From Micropterix aruncella (lineage: Eukaryota; Arthropoda; Insecta; Lepidoptera; Micropterigidae): a stretch of DNA of 64,000 nucleotides. Location of the stretch: the NCBI GenBank assembly GCA_944548615.1, contig CALYMY010000086.1:62001-126000 (forward strand). Direction: 5' to 3'. Each line of letters starts with the position of its first letter. Position 1 is the stretch's first letter. The position numbers and the translations under genes were made by a program. The notes beneath the pieces were generated by a model. The model was not told the origin of the DNA, did no database searches, and was given only the letters and a program-made list of their open reading frames with translations. Shown piece by piece: positions 34,314-47,301 of the stretch.

Positions 34314-35020
34314 TTTGAGGGCTATTTCGCTAAAAGGCATCAATTATAGTCCTCCCTGTTTATTATTATCTAATAGAGTTTTGCTTTGCGCATCTAACGC
34401 TTCTTTTAATTTTCAAATCTGATTAATATTAACGGAATTATAGACGATTTAATATCTGTATAGGTATATTGATTTATCGATTTAACGGTTTTGTTTCCAT
34501 AGTAACGAGCTCGGGCGGTGGCCCGACTCGCAATAGAATATTTATCGATTTAACGATTTCTGTTTCTATGGTAACTTCAGCCCTCGTCATACTTGCAAAA
34601 GTTTATTTATCGATTTTACGATTTTTGTTTTCAATAGTAGCGATCCGAGCCAAGGGAGTTTTAGTATTTTTCCCGCGGCTTCGTTTAATAAATTAAATAT
34701 TATATTCTTTATTTTATCATATACACACAAGCGAGGTGTCAAAAGATAGGGTTTTAGAACGCTTTTCATTTCATTGCTTCTGCTTTTTATCTCGTCTTCT
34801 TCTTCTTCTTTAATTACTTTTCAATACTATTTAATCTGTGCTTTTTCATTTTCATTTTCAGTGCCTTTGATCAACGAGAAGAGACAATATGGAGACCACA
34901 GAAATAGAAGTGCCGTTTCGGAATTTCGAAGAAATACCGGAACGAGCCAGAGATATTGCCCGCGAGGCGTTAAACGAATTAAAAGGAGTAAACAACCTAC
35001 GGAAAGAGGTACGTGCCAAG
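34314..35020 (+). repeat. Module C11
   Basis: As C10, with the GTACGTGCC donor; part of the 2422-bp tandem duplication. Confidence 0.93.
34889..35008 (+). CDS. Candidate first coding exon, copy 11
   Basis: Intact 40-codon frame; exon 34862-35008, donor GTACGTGCC. Read-through would stop at 35059. Confidence 0.42.
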
Positions 35021-35505
35021 GACGAGGGAACTCCTCAACGGTCAACCGTAGAGACGTGAAATTAGGTATAGGCATTCCATTATGATGGCAATTACTAAGT
35101 TCCACCATGACATGGCTGCTGCACCCAGGGTTGGCTCCCGACGAGGGAACTCCTCAACGGTCAACCGTAGAGACGTGAAATTTGGTATAGGCATTCCATT
35201 ATTATGGCAATTTCTAAGTTCCACCATGACATCGCTGCTGCACCCAGGGTTGGCTCCCGACGAGGAAACTCCTCAACGGTCAACCGTAGAGACGTGAAAT
35301 TTGGTATAGGCATTCCATTATGATGGCAATTACTAAGTTCCACCATGACATGGCTGCTGCACCCAGGGTTGGCTCCCGACGAGGGAACTCCTCAACGGTC
35401 AACCGTAGAGACGTGAAATTTGGTATAGGCATTCCATTATGATGGCAATTACTAAGTTCCACCATGACATGGCTGCTGCACCCAGGGTTGGCTCCCGACG
35501 AGGGA
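35021..35505. repeat. A array 11 (4 x 119 bp + 9)
   Basis: Same four monomers as A array 10, including GAAATTAGG. Confidence 0.96.
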
Positions 35506-36722
35506 AGCTTCATTTTGAACATAGAAATTGTTATGAAAAAATCACATTTTTCGAAATAAATCGAGATAGAGTAAACCTACCGCGTTGCGGACTTTGGAGA
35601 GATCGACACCCCGCTTAAGCTCTACAAAATGGCATTTTTGAAATTTTGACATTTTGAAAATTTTTATATAGAATTTCATTTTAAACATAGAAATTATAAT
35701 GAAAAAATCACATTTTTCGAAAAAGATCGTGATAGAGTAAACCTATAGCGTTACGGCGTTCGGACAGAACGACGGCCTTGGTATTCTCTTCGAAATGGCA
35801 TTTTCGAAATTTTGACATTTTGAAATTTTTTATATAAACTTTCATTTTGAACATAGAAATTGTTATGAATAAATGACATTTTTCAAAAAAGACCGTGATA
35901 GAGTAAATTAAACGCGTTACAGTGTTCCGGCAGAACGAAGGCCTTTGAAATCTCTACGAAATGGCATTTTCGAAATTTTGACATTTTGAAATTTTTTATA
36001 CAAACTTTCATTTTGAACATAGAAATTGTTATGAATAAATGTCATTTTTCGAAAAAGACTGTGATAGAGTAAATCAAACGCGTTACGGTGTTCGGACAGA
36101 ACGAAGGCCTTTGAAAACTCTACGAAATGGCATTTTCGAAATTTTGACATTTTGAAATATTTTATATAAACTTTCATTTTGAACATAGAAATTGTTATGA
36201 AAAAATCACATTTTTCACAAAAGAACGAGATAGAGTAAATAAAACGCGTTACGGTGTTTGGACAGAACGAAGGCCTTTGAAATCTCTACGAAATGGCATT
36301 TTCGAAATTTTGACATTTTGAAATTTTTTATATAAACTATCATTTTGAACATAGAAATTGTTATGAATAAATGTCATTTTTCGAAAAAGACCGTGATAGA
36401 GTAAATAAAACGCGTTACGGTGTTCGGACAGAACGAAGGCCTTTGAAATCTCTACGAAATGGCATTTTCGAAATTTTGACATTTTGAAATTTTTTATACA
36501 AACTTTCATTTTGGACATAGAAATTGTTATGAATAAATGTCATTTTTCGAAAAAGACCGTGATAGAGTAAATCAAACGCGTTACGTTGTTCGGGCAGAAC
36601 GAAGGCCTTTGAAATCTCTACGAAATGGCATTTTCGAAATTTTGACATTTTGAAATTTTTTATATAAACTTTCATTTTGAACATAGAAATTGTTATGAAA
36701 AAATCACATTTTTCGAAATAAA
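35506..36722. repeat. B array 11 (7 x 166 bp + 55)
   Basis: Same variants as B array 10, with AACTATCATTTTG near 36336. Confidence 0.96.
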
Positions 36723-36735
36723 TTGGCTCCCGACG

Positions 36736-37442
36736 TTTGAGGGCTATTTCGCTAAAAGGCATCAATTATAGTCCTCCCTGTTTATTATTATCTAATAGAG
36801 TTTTGCTTTGCGCATCTAACGCTTCTTTTAATTTTCAAATCTGATTAATATTAACGGAATTATAGACGATTTAATATCTGTATAGGTATATTGATTTATC
36901 GATTTAACGGTTTTGTTTCCATAGTAACGAGCTCGGGCGGTGGCCCGACTCGCAATAGAATATTTATCGATTTAACGATTTCTGTTTCTATGGTAACTTC
37001 AGCCCTCGTCATACTTGCAAAAGTTTATTTATCGATTTTACGATTTTTGTTTTCAATAGTAGCGATCCGAGCCAAGGGAGTTTTAGTATTTTTCCCGCGG
37101 CTTCGTTTAATAAATTAAATATTATATTCTTTATTTTATCATATACACACAAGCGAGGTGTCAAAAGATAGGGTTTTAGAACGCTTTTCATTTCATTGCT
37201 TCTGCTTTTTATCTCGTCTTCTTCTTCTTCTTTAATTACTTTTCAATACTATTTAATCTGTGCTTTTTCATTTTCATTTTCAGTGCCTTTGATCAACGAG
37301 AAGAGACAATATGGAGACCACAGAAATAGAAGTGCCGTTTCGGAATTTCGAAGAAATACCGGAACGAGCCAGAGATATTGCCCGCGAGGCGTTAAACGAA
37401 TTAAAAGGAGTAAACAACCTACGGAAAGAGGTACGTGACAAG
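36736..37442 (+). repeat. Module C12
   Basis: Standard 707-bp copy with the GTACGTGAC donor form. Confidence 0.93.
37311..37430 (+). CDS. Candidate first coding exon, copy 12
   Basis: Intact 40-codon frame; exon 37284-37430. Read-through would stop at 37481. Confidence 0.42.
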
Positions 37443-39117
37443 GACGAGGGAACTCCTCAACGGTCAACCGTAGAGACGTGAAATTTGGTATAGGCATTCC
37501 ATTATGATGGCAATTACTAAGTTCCACCATGACATGGCTGCTGCACCCAGGGTTGGCTCCCGACGAGGGAACTCCTCAACGGTCAACCCTAGAGACGTGA
37601 AATTTGTTATAGCCATTCCATTATGATGGCAATTACTAAGTTCCACCATGACATGGCTGCTGCACCCAGGGTTGGCTCCCGACGAGGGAACTCCTCAACG
37701 GTCAACCGTAGAGACGTGAAATTTGGTATAGGCATTCCATTATGATGGCAATTTCTAAGTTCCACCATGACATCGCTGCTGCACCCAGGGTTGGCTCCCG
37801 ACGAGGAAACTCCTCAACGGTCAACCGTAGAGACGTGAAATTTGGTATAGGCATTCCATTATGATGGCAATTTCTAAGTTCCACCATGACATCGCTGCTG
37901 CACCCAGGGTTGGCTCCCGACGAGGAAACTCCTCAACGGTCAACCGTAGAGACGTGAAATTTGGTATAGGCATTCCATTATGATGGCAATTTCTAAGTTC
38001 CACCATGACATCGCTGCTGCACCCAGGGTTGGCTCCCGACGAGGAAACTCCTCAACGGTCAACCGTAGAGACGTGAAATTTGGTATAGGCATTCCATTAT
38101 GATGGCAATTACTAAGTTCCACCATGACATGGCTGCTGCATCCAGGGTTGGCTCCCGACGAGGGAACTCCTCAACGGTCAACCGTAGAGACGTGAAATTT
38201 GGTATAGGCATTCCATTATGATGGCAATTACTAAGTTCCACCATGACATGGCTGCTGCACCCAGGGTTGGCTCCCGACGAGGGAACTCCTCAACGGTCAA
38301 CCGTAGAGACGTGAAATTTGGTATAGGCATTCCATTATGATGGCAATTTCTAAGTTCCACCATGACATCGCTGCTGCACCCAGGGTTGGCTCCCGACGAG
38401 GAAACTCCTCAACGGTCAACCGTAGAGACGTGAAATTTGGTATAGGCATTCCATTATGATGGCAATTACTAAGTTCCACCATGACATGGCTGCTGCATCC
38501 AGGGTTGGCTCCCGACGAGGGAACTCCTCAACGGTCAACCGTAGAGACGTGAAATTTGGTATAGGCATTCCATTATGATGGCAATTACTAAGTTCCACCA
38601 TGACATGGCTGCTGCACCCAGGGTTGGCTCCCGACGAGGGAACTCCTCAACGGTCAACCGTAGAGACGTGAAATTTGGTATAGGCATTCCATTATGATGG
38701 CAATTTCTAAGTTCCACCATGACATGGCTGCTGCACCCAGGGTTGGCTCCCGACGAGGGAACTCCTCAACGGTCAACCGTAGAGACGTGAAATTTGGTAT
38801 AGGCATTCCATTATTATGGCAATTTCTAAGTTCCACCATGACATCGCTGCTGCACCCAGGGTTGGCTCCCGACGAGGAAACTCCTCAACGGTCAACCGTA
38901 GAGACGTGAAATTTGGTATAGGCATTCCATTATGATGGCAATTACTAAGTTCCACCATGACATGGCTGCTGCACCCAGGGTTGGCTCCCGACGAGGGAAC
39001 TCCTCAACGGTCAACCGTAGAGACGTGAAATTTGGTATAGGCATTCCATTATGATGGCAATTACTAAGTTCCACCATGACATGGCTGCTGCACCCAGGGT
39101 TGGCTCCCGACGAGGGA
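37443..39117. repeat. A array 12 (14 x 119 bp + 9)
   Basis: Monomer order as in arrays 7 and 8 but with CCATTATG in place of CCGTTATG. The same order is in array 16 at offset 12995. Confidence 0.96.
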
Positions 39118-40334
39118 AGCTTCATTTTGAACATAGAAATTGTTATGAAAAAATCACATTTTTCGAAATAAATCGAGATAGAGTAAACCTACCGCGTTGC
39201 GGACTTTGGAGAGATCGACACCCCGCTTAAGCTCTACAAAATGGCATTTTTGAAATTTTGACATTTTGAAAATTTTTATATAGAATTTCATTTTAAACAT
39301 AGAAATTATAATGAAAAAATCACATTTTTCGAAAAAGATCGTGATAGAGTAAACCTATAGCGTTACGGCGTTCGGACAGAACGACGGCCTTGGTATTCTC
39401 TTCGAAATGGCATTTTCGAAATTTTGACATTTTGAAATTTTTTATATAAACTTTCATTTTGAACATAGAAATTGTTATGAATAAATGACATTTTTCAAAA
39501 AAGACCGTGATAGAGTAAATTAAACGCGTTACGGTGTTCCGGCAGAACGAAGGCCTTTGAAATCTCTACGAAATGGCATTTTCGAAATTTTGACATTTTG
39601 AAATTTTTTATACAAACTTTCATTTTGAACATAGAAATTGTTATGAATAAATGTCATTTTTCGAAAAAGACCGTGATAGAGTAAATCAAACGCGTTACGG
39701 TGTTCGGACAGAACGAAGGCCTTTGAAAACTCTACGAAATGGCATTTTCGAAATTTTGACATTTTGAAATATTTTATATAAACTTTCATTTTGAACATAG
39801 AAATTGTTATGAAAAAATCACATTTTTCACAAAAGAACGAGATAGAGTAAATAAAACGCGTTACGGTGTTTGGACAGAACGAAGGCCTTTGAAATCTCTA
39901 CGAAATGGCATTTTCGAAATTTTGACATTTTGAAATTTTTTATATAAACTTTCATTTTGAACATAGAAATTGTTATGAATAAATGTCATTTTTCGAAAAA
40001 GACCGTGATAGAGTAAATAAAACGCGTTACGGTGTTCGGACAGAACGAAGGCCTTTGAAATCTCTACGAAATGGCATTTTCGAAATTTTGACATTTTGAA
40101 ATTTTTTATACAAACTTTCATTTTGGACATAGAAATTGTTATGAATAAATGTCATTTTTCGAAAAAGACCGTGATAGAGTAAATCAAACGCGTTACGTTG
40201 TTCGGGCAGAACGAAGGCCTTTGAAATCTCTACGAAATGGCATTTTCGAAATTTTGACATTTTGAAATTTTTTATATAAACTTTCATTTTGAACATAGAA
40301 ATTGTTATGAAAAAATCACATTTTTCGAAATAAA
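39118..40334. repeat. B array 12 (7 x 166 bp + 55)
   Basis: Standard array without the AAGACTGTG or AACTATC variants. Confidence 0.96.
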
Positions 40335-40347
40335 TTGGCTCCCGACG

Positions 40348-41054
40348 TTTGAGGGCTATTTCGCTAAAAGGCATCAATTATAGTCCTCCCTGTTTATTAT
40401 TATCTAATAGAGTTTTGCTTTGCGCATCTAACGCTTCTTTTAATTTTCAAATCTGATTAATATTAACGGAATTATAGACGATTTAATATCTGTATAGGTA
40501 TATTGATTTATCGATTTAACGGTTTTGTTTCCATAGTAACGAGCTCGGGCGGTGGCCCGACTCGCAATAGAATATTTATCGATTTAACGATTTCTGTTTC
40601 TATGGTAACTTCAGCCCTCGTCATACTTGCAAAAGTTTATTTATCGATTTTACGATTTTTGTTTTCAATAGTAGCGATCCGAGCCAAGGGAGTTTTAGTA
40701 TTTTTCCCGCGGCTTCGTTTAATAAATTAAATATTATATTCTTTATTTTATCATATACACACAAGCGAGGTGTCAAAAGATAGGGTTTTAGAACGCTTTT
40801 CATTTCATTGCTTCTGCTTTTTATCTCGTCTTCTTCTTCTTCTTTAATTACTTTTCAATACTATTTAATCTGTGCTTTTTCATTTTCATTTTCAGTGCCT
40901 TTGATCAACGAGAAGAGACAATATGGAGACCACAGAAATAGAAGTGCCGTTTCGGAATTTCGAAGAAATACCGGAACGAGCCAGAGATATTGCCCGCGAG
41001 GCGTTAAACGAATTAAAAGGAGTAAACAACCTACGGAAAGAGGTACGTGCCAAG
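40348..41054 (+). repeat. Module C13
   Basis: Standard 707-bp copy with the GTACGTGCC donor form, as C17. Confidence 0.93.
40923..41042 (+). CDS. Candidate first coding exon, copy 13
   Basis: Intact 40-codon frame; exon 40896-41042. Read-through would stop at 41093. Confidence 0.42.
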
Positions 41055-42253
41055 GACGAGGGAACTCCTCAACGGTCAACCGTAGAGACGTGAAATTTGG
41101 TATAGGCATTCCATTATGATGGCAATTACTAAGTTCCACCATGACATGGCTGCTGCACCCAGGGTTGGCTCCCGACGAGGGAACTCCTCAACGGTCAACC
41201 CTAGAGACGTGAAATTTGTTATAGCCATTCCATTATGATGGCAATTACTAAGTTCCACCATGACATGGCTGCTGCACCCAGGGTTGGCTCCCGACGAGGG
41301 AACTCCTCAACGGTCAACCGTAGAGACGTGAAATTTGGTATAGGCATTCCATAATGATGGCAATTTCTAAGTTCCACCATGACATCGCTGCTGCACCCAG
41401 GGTTGGCTCCCGACGAGGAAACTCCTCAACGGTCAACCGTAGAGACGTGAAATTTGGTATAGGCATTCCATTATGATGGCAATTTCTAAGTTCCACCATG
41501 ACATCGCTGCTGCACCCAGGGTTGGCTCCCGACGAGGAAACTCCTCAACGGTCAACCGTAGAGACGTGAAATTTGGTATAGGCATTCCATTATGATGGCA
41601 ATTTCTAAGTTCCACCATGACATCGCTGCTGCACCCAGGGTTGGCTCCCGACGAGGAAACTCCTCAACGGTCAACCGTAGAGACGTGAAATTTGGTATAG
41701 GCATTCCATTATGATGGCAATTACTAAGTTCCACCATGACATGGCTGCTGCATCCAGGGTTGGCTCCCGACGAGGGAACTCCTCAACGGTCAACCGTAGA
41801 GACGTGAAATTTGGTATAGGCATTCCATTATGATGGCAATTACTAAGTTACACCATGACATGGCTGCTGCACCCAGGGTTGGCTCCCGACGAGGGAACTC
41901 CTCAACGGTCAACCGTAGAGACGTGAAATTTGGTATAGGCATTCCATTATGATGGCAATTTCTAAGTTCCACCATGACATCGCTGCTGCACCCAGGGTTG
42001 GCTCCCGACGAGGAAACTCCTCAACGGTCAACCGTAGAGACGTGAAATTTGGTATAGGCATTCCATTATGATGGCAATTACTAAGTTCCACCATGACATG
42101 GCTGCTGCATCCAGGGTTGGCTCCCGACGAGGGAACTCCTCAACGGTCAACCGTAGAGACGTGAAATTTGGTATAGGCATTCCATTATGATGGCAATTAC
42201 TAAGTTCCACCATGACATGGCTGCTGCACCCAGGGTTGGCTCCCGACGAGGGA
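41055..42253. repeat. A array 13 (10 x 119 bp + 9)
   Basis: Carries CCATAATG (41349), shared with array 17, and the private GTTACACCATG (41837). The CCATTATTATGG monomer usual near the right end is missing, so the right-hand exchange point differs from other arrays. Confidence 0.96.
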
Positions 42254-43802
42254 AGCTTCATTTTGAACATAGAAATTGTTATGAAAAAATCACATTTTTC
42301 GAAATAAATCGAGATAGAGTAAACCTACCGCGTTGCGGACTTTGGAGAGATCGACACCCCGCTTAAGCTCTACAAAATGGCATTTTTGAAATTTTGACAT
42401 TTTGAAAATTTTTATATAGAATTTCATTTTAAACATAGAAATTATAATGAAAAAATCACATTTTTCGAAAAAGATCGTGATAGAGTAAACCTATAGCGTT
42501 ACGGCGTTCGGACAGAACGACGGCCTTGGTATTCTCTTCGAAATGGCATTTTCGAAATTTTGACATTTTGAAATTTTTTATATAAACTTTCATTTTGAAC
42601 ATAGAAATTGTTATGAATAAATGACATTTTTCAAAAAAGACCGTGATAGAGTAAATCAAACGCGTTACGGTGTTCGGACAGAACGAAGGCCTTTGAAAAC
42701 TCTACGAAATGGCATTTTCGAAATTTTGACATTTTGAAATATTTTATATAAACTTTCATTTTGAACATAGAAATTGTTATGAAAAAATCACATTTTTCAC
42801 AAAAGAACGAGATAGAGTAAATAAAACGCGTTACGGTGTTTGGACAGAACGAAGGCCTTTAAAATCTCTACGAAATGGCATTTTCGAAATTTTGACATTT
42901 TGAAATTTTTTATATAAACTTTCATTTTGAACATAGAAATTGTTATGAATAAATGTCATTTTTCGAAAAAGACCGTGATAGAGTAAATAAAACGCGTTAC
43001 GGTGTTCGGACAGAACGAAGGCCTTTGAAATCTCTACGAAATGGCATTTTCGAAATTTTGACATTTTGAAATTTTTTATACAAACTTTCATTTTGAACAT
43101 AGAAATTGTTATGAATAAATGTCATTTTTCGAAAAAGACCGTGATAGAGTAAATCAAACGCGTTACGGTGTTCGGACAGAACGAAGGCCTTTGAAAACTC
43201 TACGAAATGGCATTTTCGAAATTTTGACATTTTGAAATATTTTATATAAACTTTCATTTTGAACATAGAAATTGTTATGAAAAAATCACATTTTTCACAA
43301 AAGAACGAGATAGAGTAAATAAAACGCGTTACGGTGTTTGGACAGAACGAAGGCCTTTGAAATCTCTACGAAATGGCATTTTCGAAATTTTGACATTTTG
43401 AAATTTTTTATATAAACTTTCATTTTGAACATAGAAATTGTTATGAATAAATGTCATTTTTCGAAAAAGACCGTGATAGAGTAAATAAAACGCGTTACGG
43501 TGTTCGGACAGAACGAAGGCCTTTGAAATCTCTACGAAATGGCATTTTCGAAATTTTGACATTTTGAAATTTTTTATACAAACTTTCATTTTGGACATAG
43601 AAATTGTTATGAATAAATGTCATTTTTCGAAAAAGACCGTGATAGAGTAAATCAAACGCGTTACGTTGTTCGGGCAGAACGAAGGCCTTTGAAATCTCTA
43701 CGAAATGGCATTTTCGAAATTTTGACATTTTGAAATTTTTTATATAAACTTTCATTTTGAACATAGAAATTGTTATGAAAAAATCACATTTTTCGAAATA
43801 AA
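42254..43802. repeat. B array 13 (9 x 166 bp + 55)
   Basis: Longest B form. A block of monomers, marked by TTTTTCACAAAAGAACG at about 42795 and again at about 43291, is present twice. Private pair marker GCCTTTAAAATC near 42855, shared with array 17. Confidence 0.96.
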
Positions 43803-43815
43803 TTGGCTCCCGACG

Positions 43816-44522
43816 TTTGAGGGCTATTTCGCTAAAAGGCATCAATTATAGTCCTCCCTGTTTATTATTATCTAATAGAGTTTTGCTTTGCGCATCTAAC
43901 GCTTCTTTTAATTTTCAAATCTGATTAATATTAACGGAATTATAGACGATTTAATATCTGTATAGGTATATTGATTTATCGATTTAACGGTTTTGTTTCC
44001 ATAGTAACGAGCTCGGGCGGTGGCCCGACTCGCAATAGAATATTTATCGATTTAACGATTTCTGTTTCTATGGTAACTTCAGCCCTCGTCATACTTGCAA
44101 AAGTTTATTTATCGATTTTACGATTTTTGTTTTCAATAGTAGCGATCCGAGCCAAGGGAGTTTTAGTATTTTTCCCGCGGCTTCGTTTAATAAATTAAAT
44201 ATTATATTCTTTATTTTATCATATACACACAAGCGAGGTGTCAAAAGATAGGGTTTTAGAACGCTTTTCATTTCATTGCTTCTGCTTTTTATCTCGTCTT
44301 CTTCTTCTTCTTTAATTACTTTTCAATACTATTTAATCTGTGCTTTTTCATTTTCATTTTCAGTGCCTTTGATCAACGAGAAGAGACAATATGGAGACCA
44401 CAGAAATAGAAGTGCCGTTTCGGAATTTCGAAGAAATACCGGAACGAGCCAGAGATATTGCCCGCGAGGCGTTAAACGAATTAAAAGGAGTAAACAACCT
44501 ACGGAAAGAGGTACGTGACAAG
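43816..44522 (+). repeat. Module C14
   Basis: Standard 707-bp copy with the GTACGTGAC donor form. Confidence 0.93.
44391..44510 (+). CDS. Candidate first coding exon, copy 14
   Basis: Intact 40-codon frame; exon 44364-44510. Read-through would stop at 44561. Confidence 0.42.
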
Positions 44523-45364
44523 GACGAGGGAACTCCTCAACGGTCAACCGTAGAGACGTGAAATTTGGTATAGGCATTCCATTATGATGGCAATTACTAA
44601 GTTCCACCATGACATGGCTGCTGCACCCAGGGTTGGCTCCCGACGAGGGAACTCCTCAACGGTCAACCCTAGAGACGTGAAATTTGTTATAGCCATTCCA
44701 TTATGATGGCAATTACTAAGTTCCACCATGACATGGCTGCTGCACCCAGGGTTGGCTCCCGACGAGGGAACTCCTCAACGGTCAACCGTAGAGACGTGAA
44801 ATTTGGTATAGGCATTCCATTATGATGGCAATTTCTAAGTTCCACCATGACATGGCTGCTGCACCCAGGGTTGGCTCCCGACGAGGGAACTCCTCAACGG
44901 TCAACCGTAGAGACGTGAAATTTGGTATAGGCATTCCGTTATGATGGCAATTTCTAAGTTCCACCATGACATGGCTGCTGCACCCAGGGTTGGCTCCCGA
45001 CGAGGGAACTCCTCAACGGTCAACCGTAGAGACGTGAAATTTGGTATAGGCATTCCATTATTATGGCAATTTCTAAGTTCCACCATGACATCGCTGCTGC
45101 ACCCAGGGTTGGCTCCCGACGAGGAAACTCCTCAACGGTCAACCGTAGAGACGTGAAATTTGGTATAGGCATTCCATTATGATGGCAATTACTAAGTTCC
45201 ACCATGACATGGCTGCTGCACCCAGGGTTGGCTCCCGACGAGGGAACTCCTCAACGGTCAACCGTAGAGACGTGAAATTTGGTATAGGCATTCCATTATG
45301 ATGGCAATTACTAAGTTCCACCATGACATGGCTGCTGCACCCAGGGTTGGCTCCCGACGAGGGA
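44523..45364. repeat. A array 14 (7 x 119 bp + 9)
   Basis: The start and end are as in array 8 (CAACCCTAGAG second monomer; CCGTTATG and CCATTATTATGG near the end), with seven middle monomers missing. Confidence 0.96.
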
Positions 45365-46581
45365 AGCTTCATTTTGAACATAGAAATTGTTATGAAAAAA
45401 TCACATTTTTCGAAATAAATCGAGATAGAGTAAACCTACCGCGTTGCGGACTTTGGAGAGATCGACACCCCGCTTAAGCTCTACAAAATGGCATTTTTGA
45501 AATTTTGACATTTTGAAAATTTTTATATAGAATTTCATTTTAAACATAGAAATTATAATGAAAAAATCACATTTTTCGAAAAAGATCGTGATAGAGTAAA
45601 CCTATAGCGTTACGGCGTTCGGACAGAACGACGGCCTTGGTATTCTCTTCGAAATGGCATTTTCGAAATTTTGACATTTTGAAATTTTTTATATAAACTT
45701 TCATTTTGAACATAGAAATTGTTATGAATAAATGACATTTTTCAAAAAAGACCGTGATAGAGTAAATTAAACGCGTTACAGTGTTCCGGCAGAACGAAGG
45801 CCTTTGAAATCTCTACGAAATGGCATTTTCGAAATTTTGACATTTTGAAATTTTTTATACAAACTTTCATTTTGAACATAGAAATTGTTATGAATAAATG
45901 TCATTTTTCGAAAAAGACTGTGATAGAGTAAATCAAACGCGTTACGGTGTTCGGACAGAACGAAGGCCTTTGAAAACTCTACGAAATGGCATTTTCGAAA
46001 TTTTGACATTTTGAAATATTTTATATAAACTTTCATTTTGAACATAGAAATTGTTATGAAAAAATCACATTTTTCACAAAAGAACGAGATAGAGTAAATA
46101 AAACGCGTTACGGTGTTTGGACAGAACGAAGGCCTTTGAAATCTCTACGAAATGGCATTTTCGAAATTTTGACATTTTGAAATTTTTTATATAAACTTTC
46201 ATTTTGAACATAGAAATTGTTATGAATAAATGTCATTTTTCGAAAAAGACCGTGATAGAGTAAATAAAACGCGTTACGGTGTTCGGACAGAACGAAGGCC
46301 TTTGAAATCTCTACGAAATGGCATTTTCGAAATTTTGACATTTTGAAATTTTTTATACAAACTTTCATTTTGGACATAGAAATTGTTATGAATAAATGTC
46401 ATTTTTCGAAAAAGACCGTGATAGAGTAAATCAAACGCGTTACGTTGTTCGGGCAGAACGAAGGCCTTTGAAATCTCTACGAAATGGCATTTTCGAAATT
46501 TTGACATTTTGAAATTTTTTATATAAACTTTCATTTTGAACATAGAAATTGTTATGAAAAAATCACATTTTTCGAAATAAA
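45365..46581. repeat. B array 14 (7 x 166 bp + 55)
   Basis: Carries GTTACAGTGTTCC and AAGACTGTG but not AACTATC. Confidence 0.96.
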
Positions 46582-46594
46582 TTGGCTCCCGACG

Positions 46595-47301
46595 TTTGAG
46601 GGCTATTTCGCTAAAAGGCATCAATTATAGTCCTCCCTGTTTATTATTATCTAATAGAGTTTTGCTTTGCGCATCTAACGCTTCTTTTAATTTTCAAATC
46701 TGATTAATATTAACGGAATTATAGACGATTTAATATCTGTATAGGTATATTGATTTATCGATTTAACGGTTTTGTTTCCATAGTAACGAGCTCGGGCGGT
46801 GGCCCGACTCGCAATAGAATATTTATCGATTTAACGATTTCTGTTTCTATGGTAACTTCAGCCCTCGTCATACTTGCAAAAGTTTATTTATCGATTTTAC
46901 GATTTTTGTTTTCAATAGTAGCGATCCGAGCCAAGGGAGTTTTAGTATTTTTCCCGCGGCTTCGTTTAATAAATTAAATATTATATTCTTTATTTTATCA
47001 TATACACACAAGCGAGGTGTCAAAAGATAGGGTTTTAGAACGCTTTTCATTTCATTGCTTCTGCTTTTTATCTCGTCTTCTTCTTCTTCTTTAATTACTT
47101 TTCAATACTATTTAATCTGTGCTTTTTCATTTTCATTTTCAGTGCCTTTGATCAACGAGAAGAGACAATATGGAGACCACAGAAATAGAAGTGCCGTTTC
47201 GGAATTTCGAAGAAATACCGGAACGAGCCAGAGATATTGCCCGCGAGGCGTTAAACGAATTAAAAGGAGTAAACAACCTACGGAAAGAGGTACGTGACAA
47301 G
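46595..47301 (+). repeat. Module C15
   Basis: Standard 707-bp copy with the GTACGTGAC donor form. Confidence 0.93.
47170..47289 (+). CDS. Candidate first coding exon, copy 15
   Basis: Intact 40-codon frame; exon 47143-47289. Read-through would stop at 47340. Confidence 0.42.

Larger units (their letters stand above)
34314..36735. repeat. Tandemly duplicated whole unit, copy 2 (2422 bp)
   Basis: Second copy of the 2422-bp unit, with the same set of private variants as the copy immediately to its left. Confidence 0.92.
35100..44800. repeat. Large duplicated block, left copy (offset 12995)
   Basis: Approximate limits. The block shares rare variants with 48095-57795 at a constant offset of 12995: CCATAATG at 41349 and 54344, GCCTTTAAAATC near 42855 and 55850, and AACTATCATTTTG in B arrays at 36336 and 49331. 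A private difference here is GTTACACCATG near 41837, where the other copy has GTTCCACCATG. Collinearity ends on the right where the A arrays of units 14 and 18 diverge in monomer number (7 versus 14). Confidence 0.85.
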
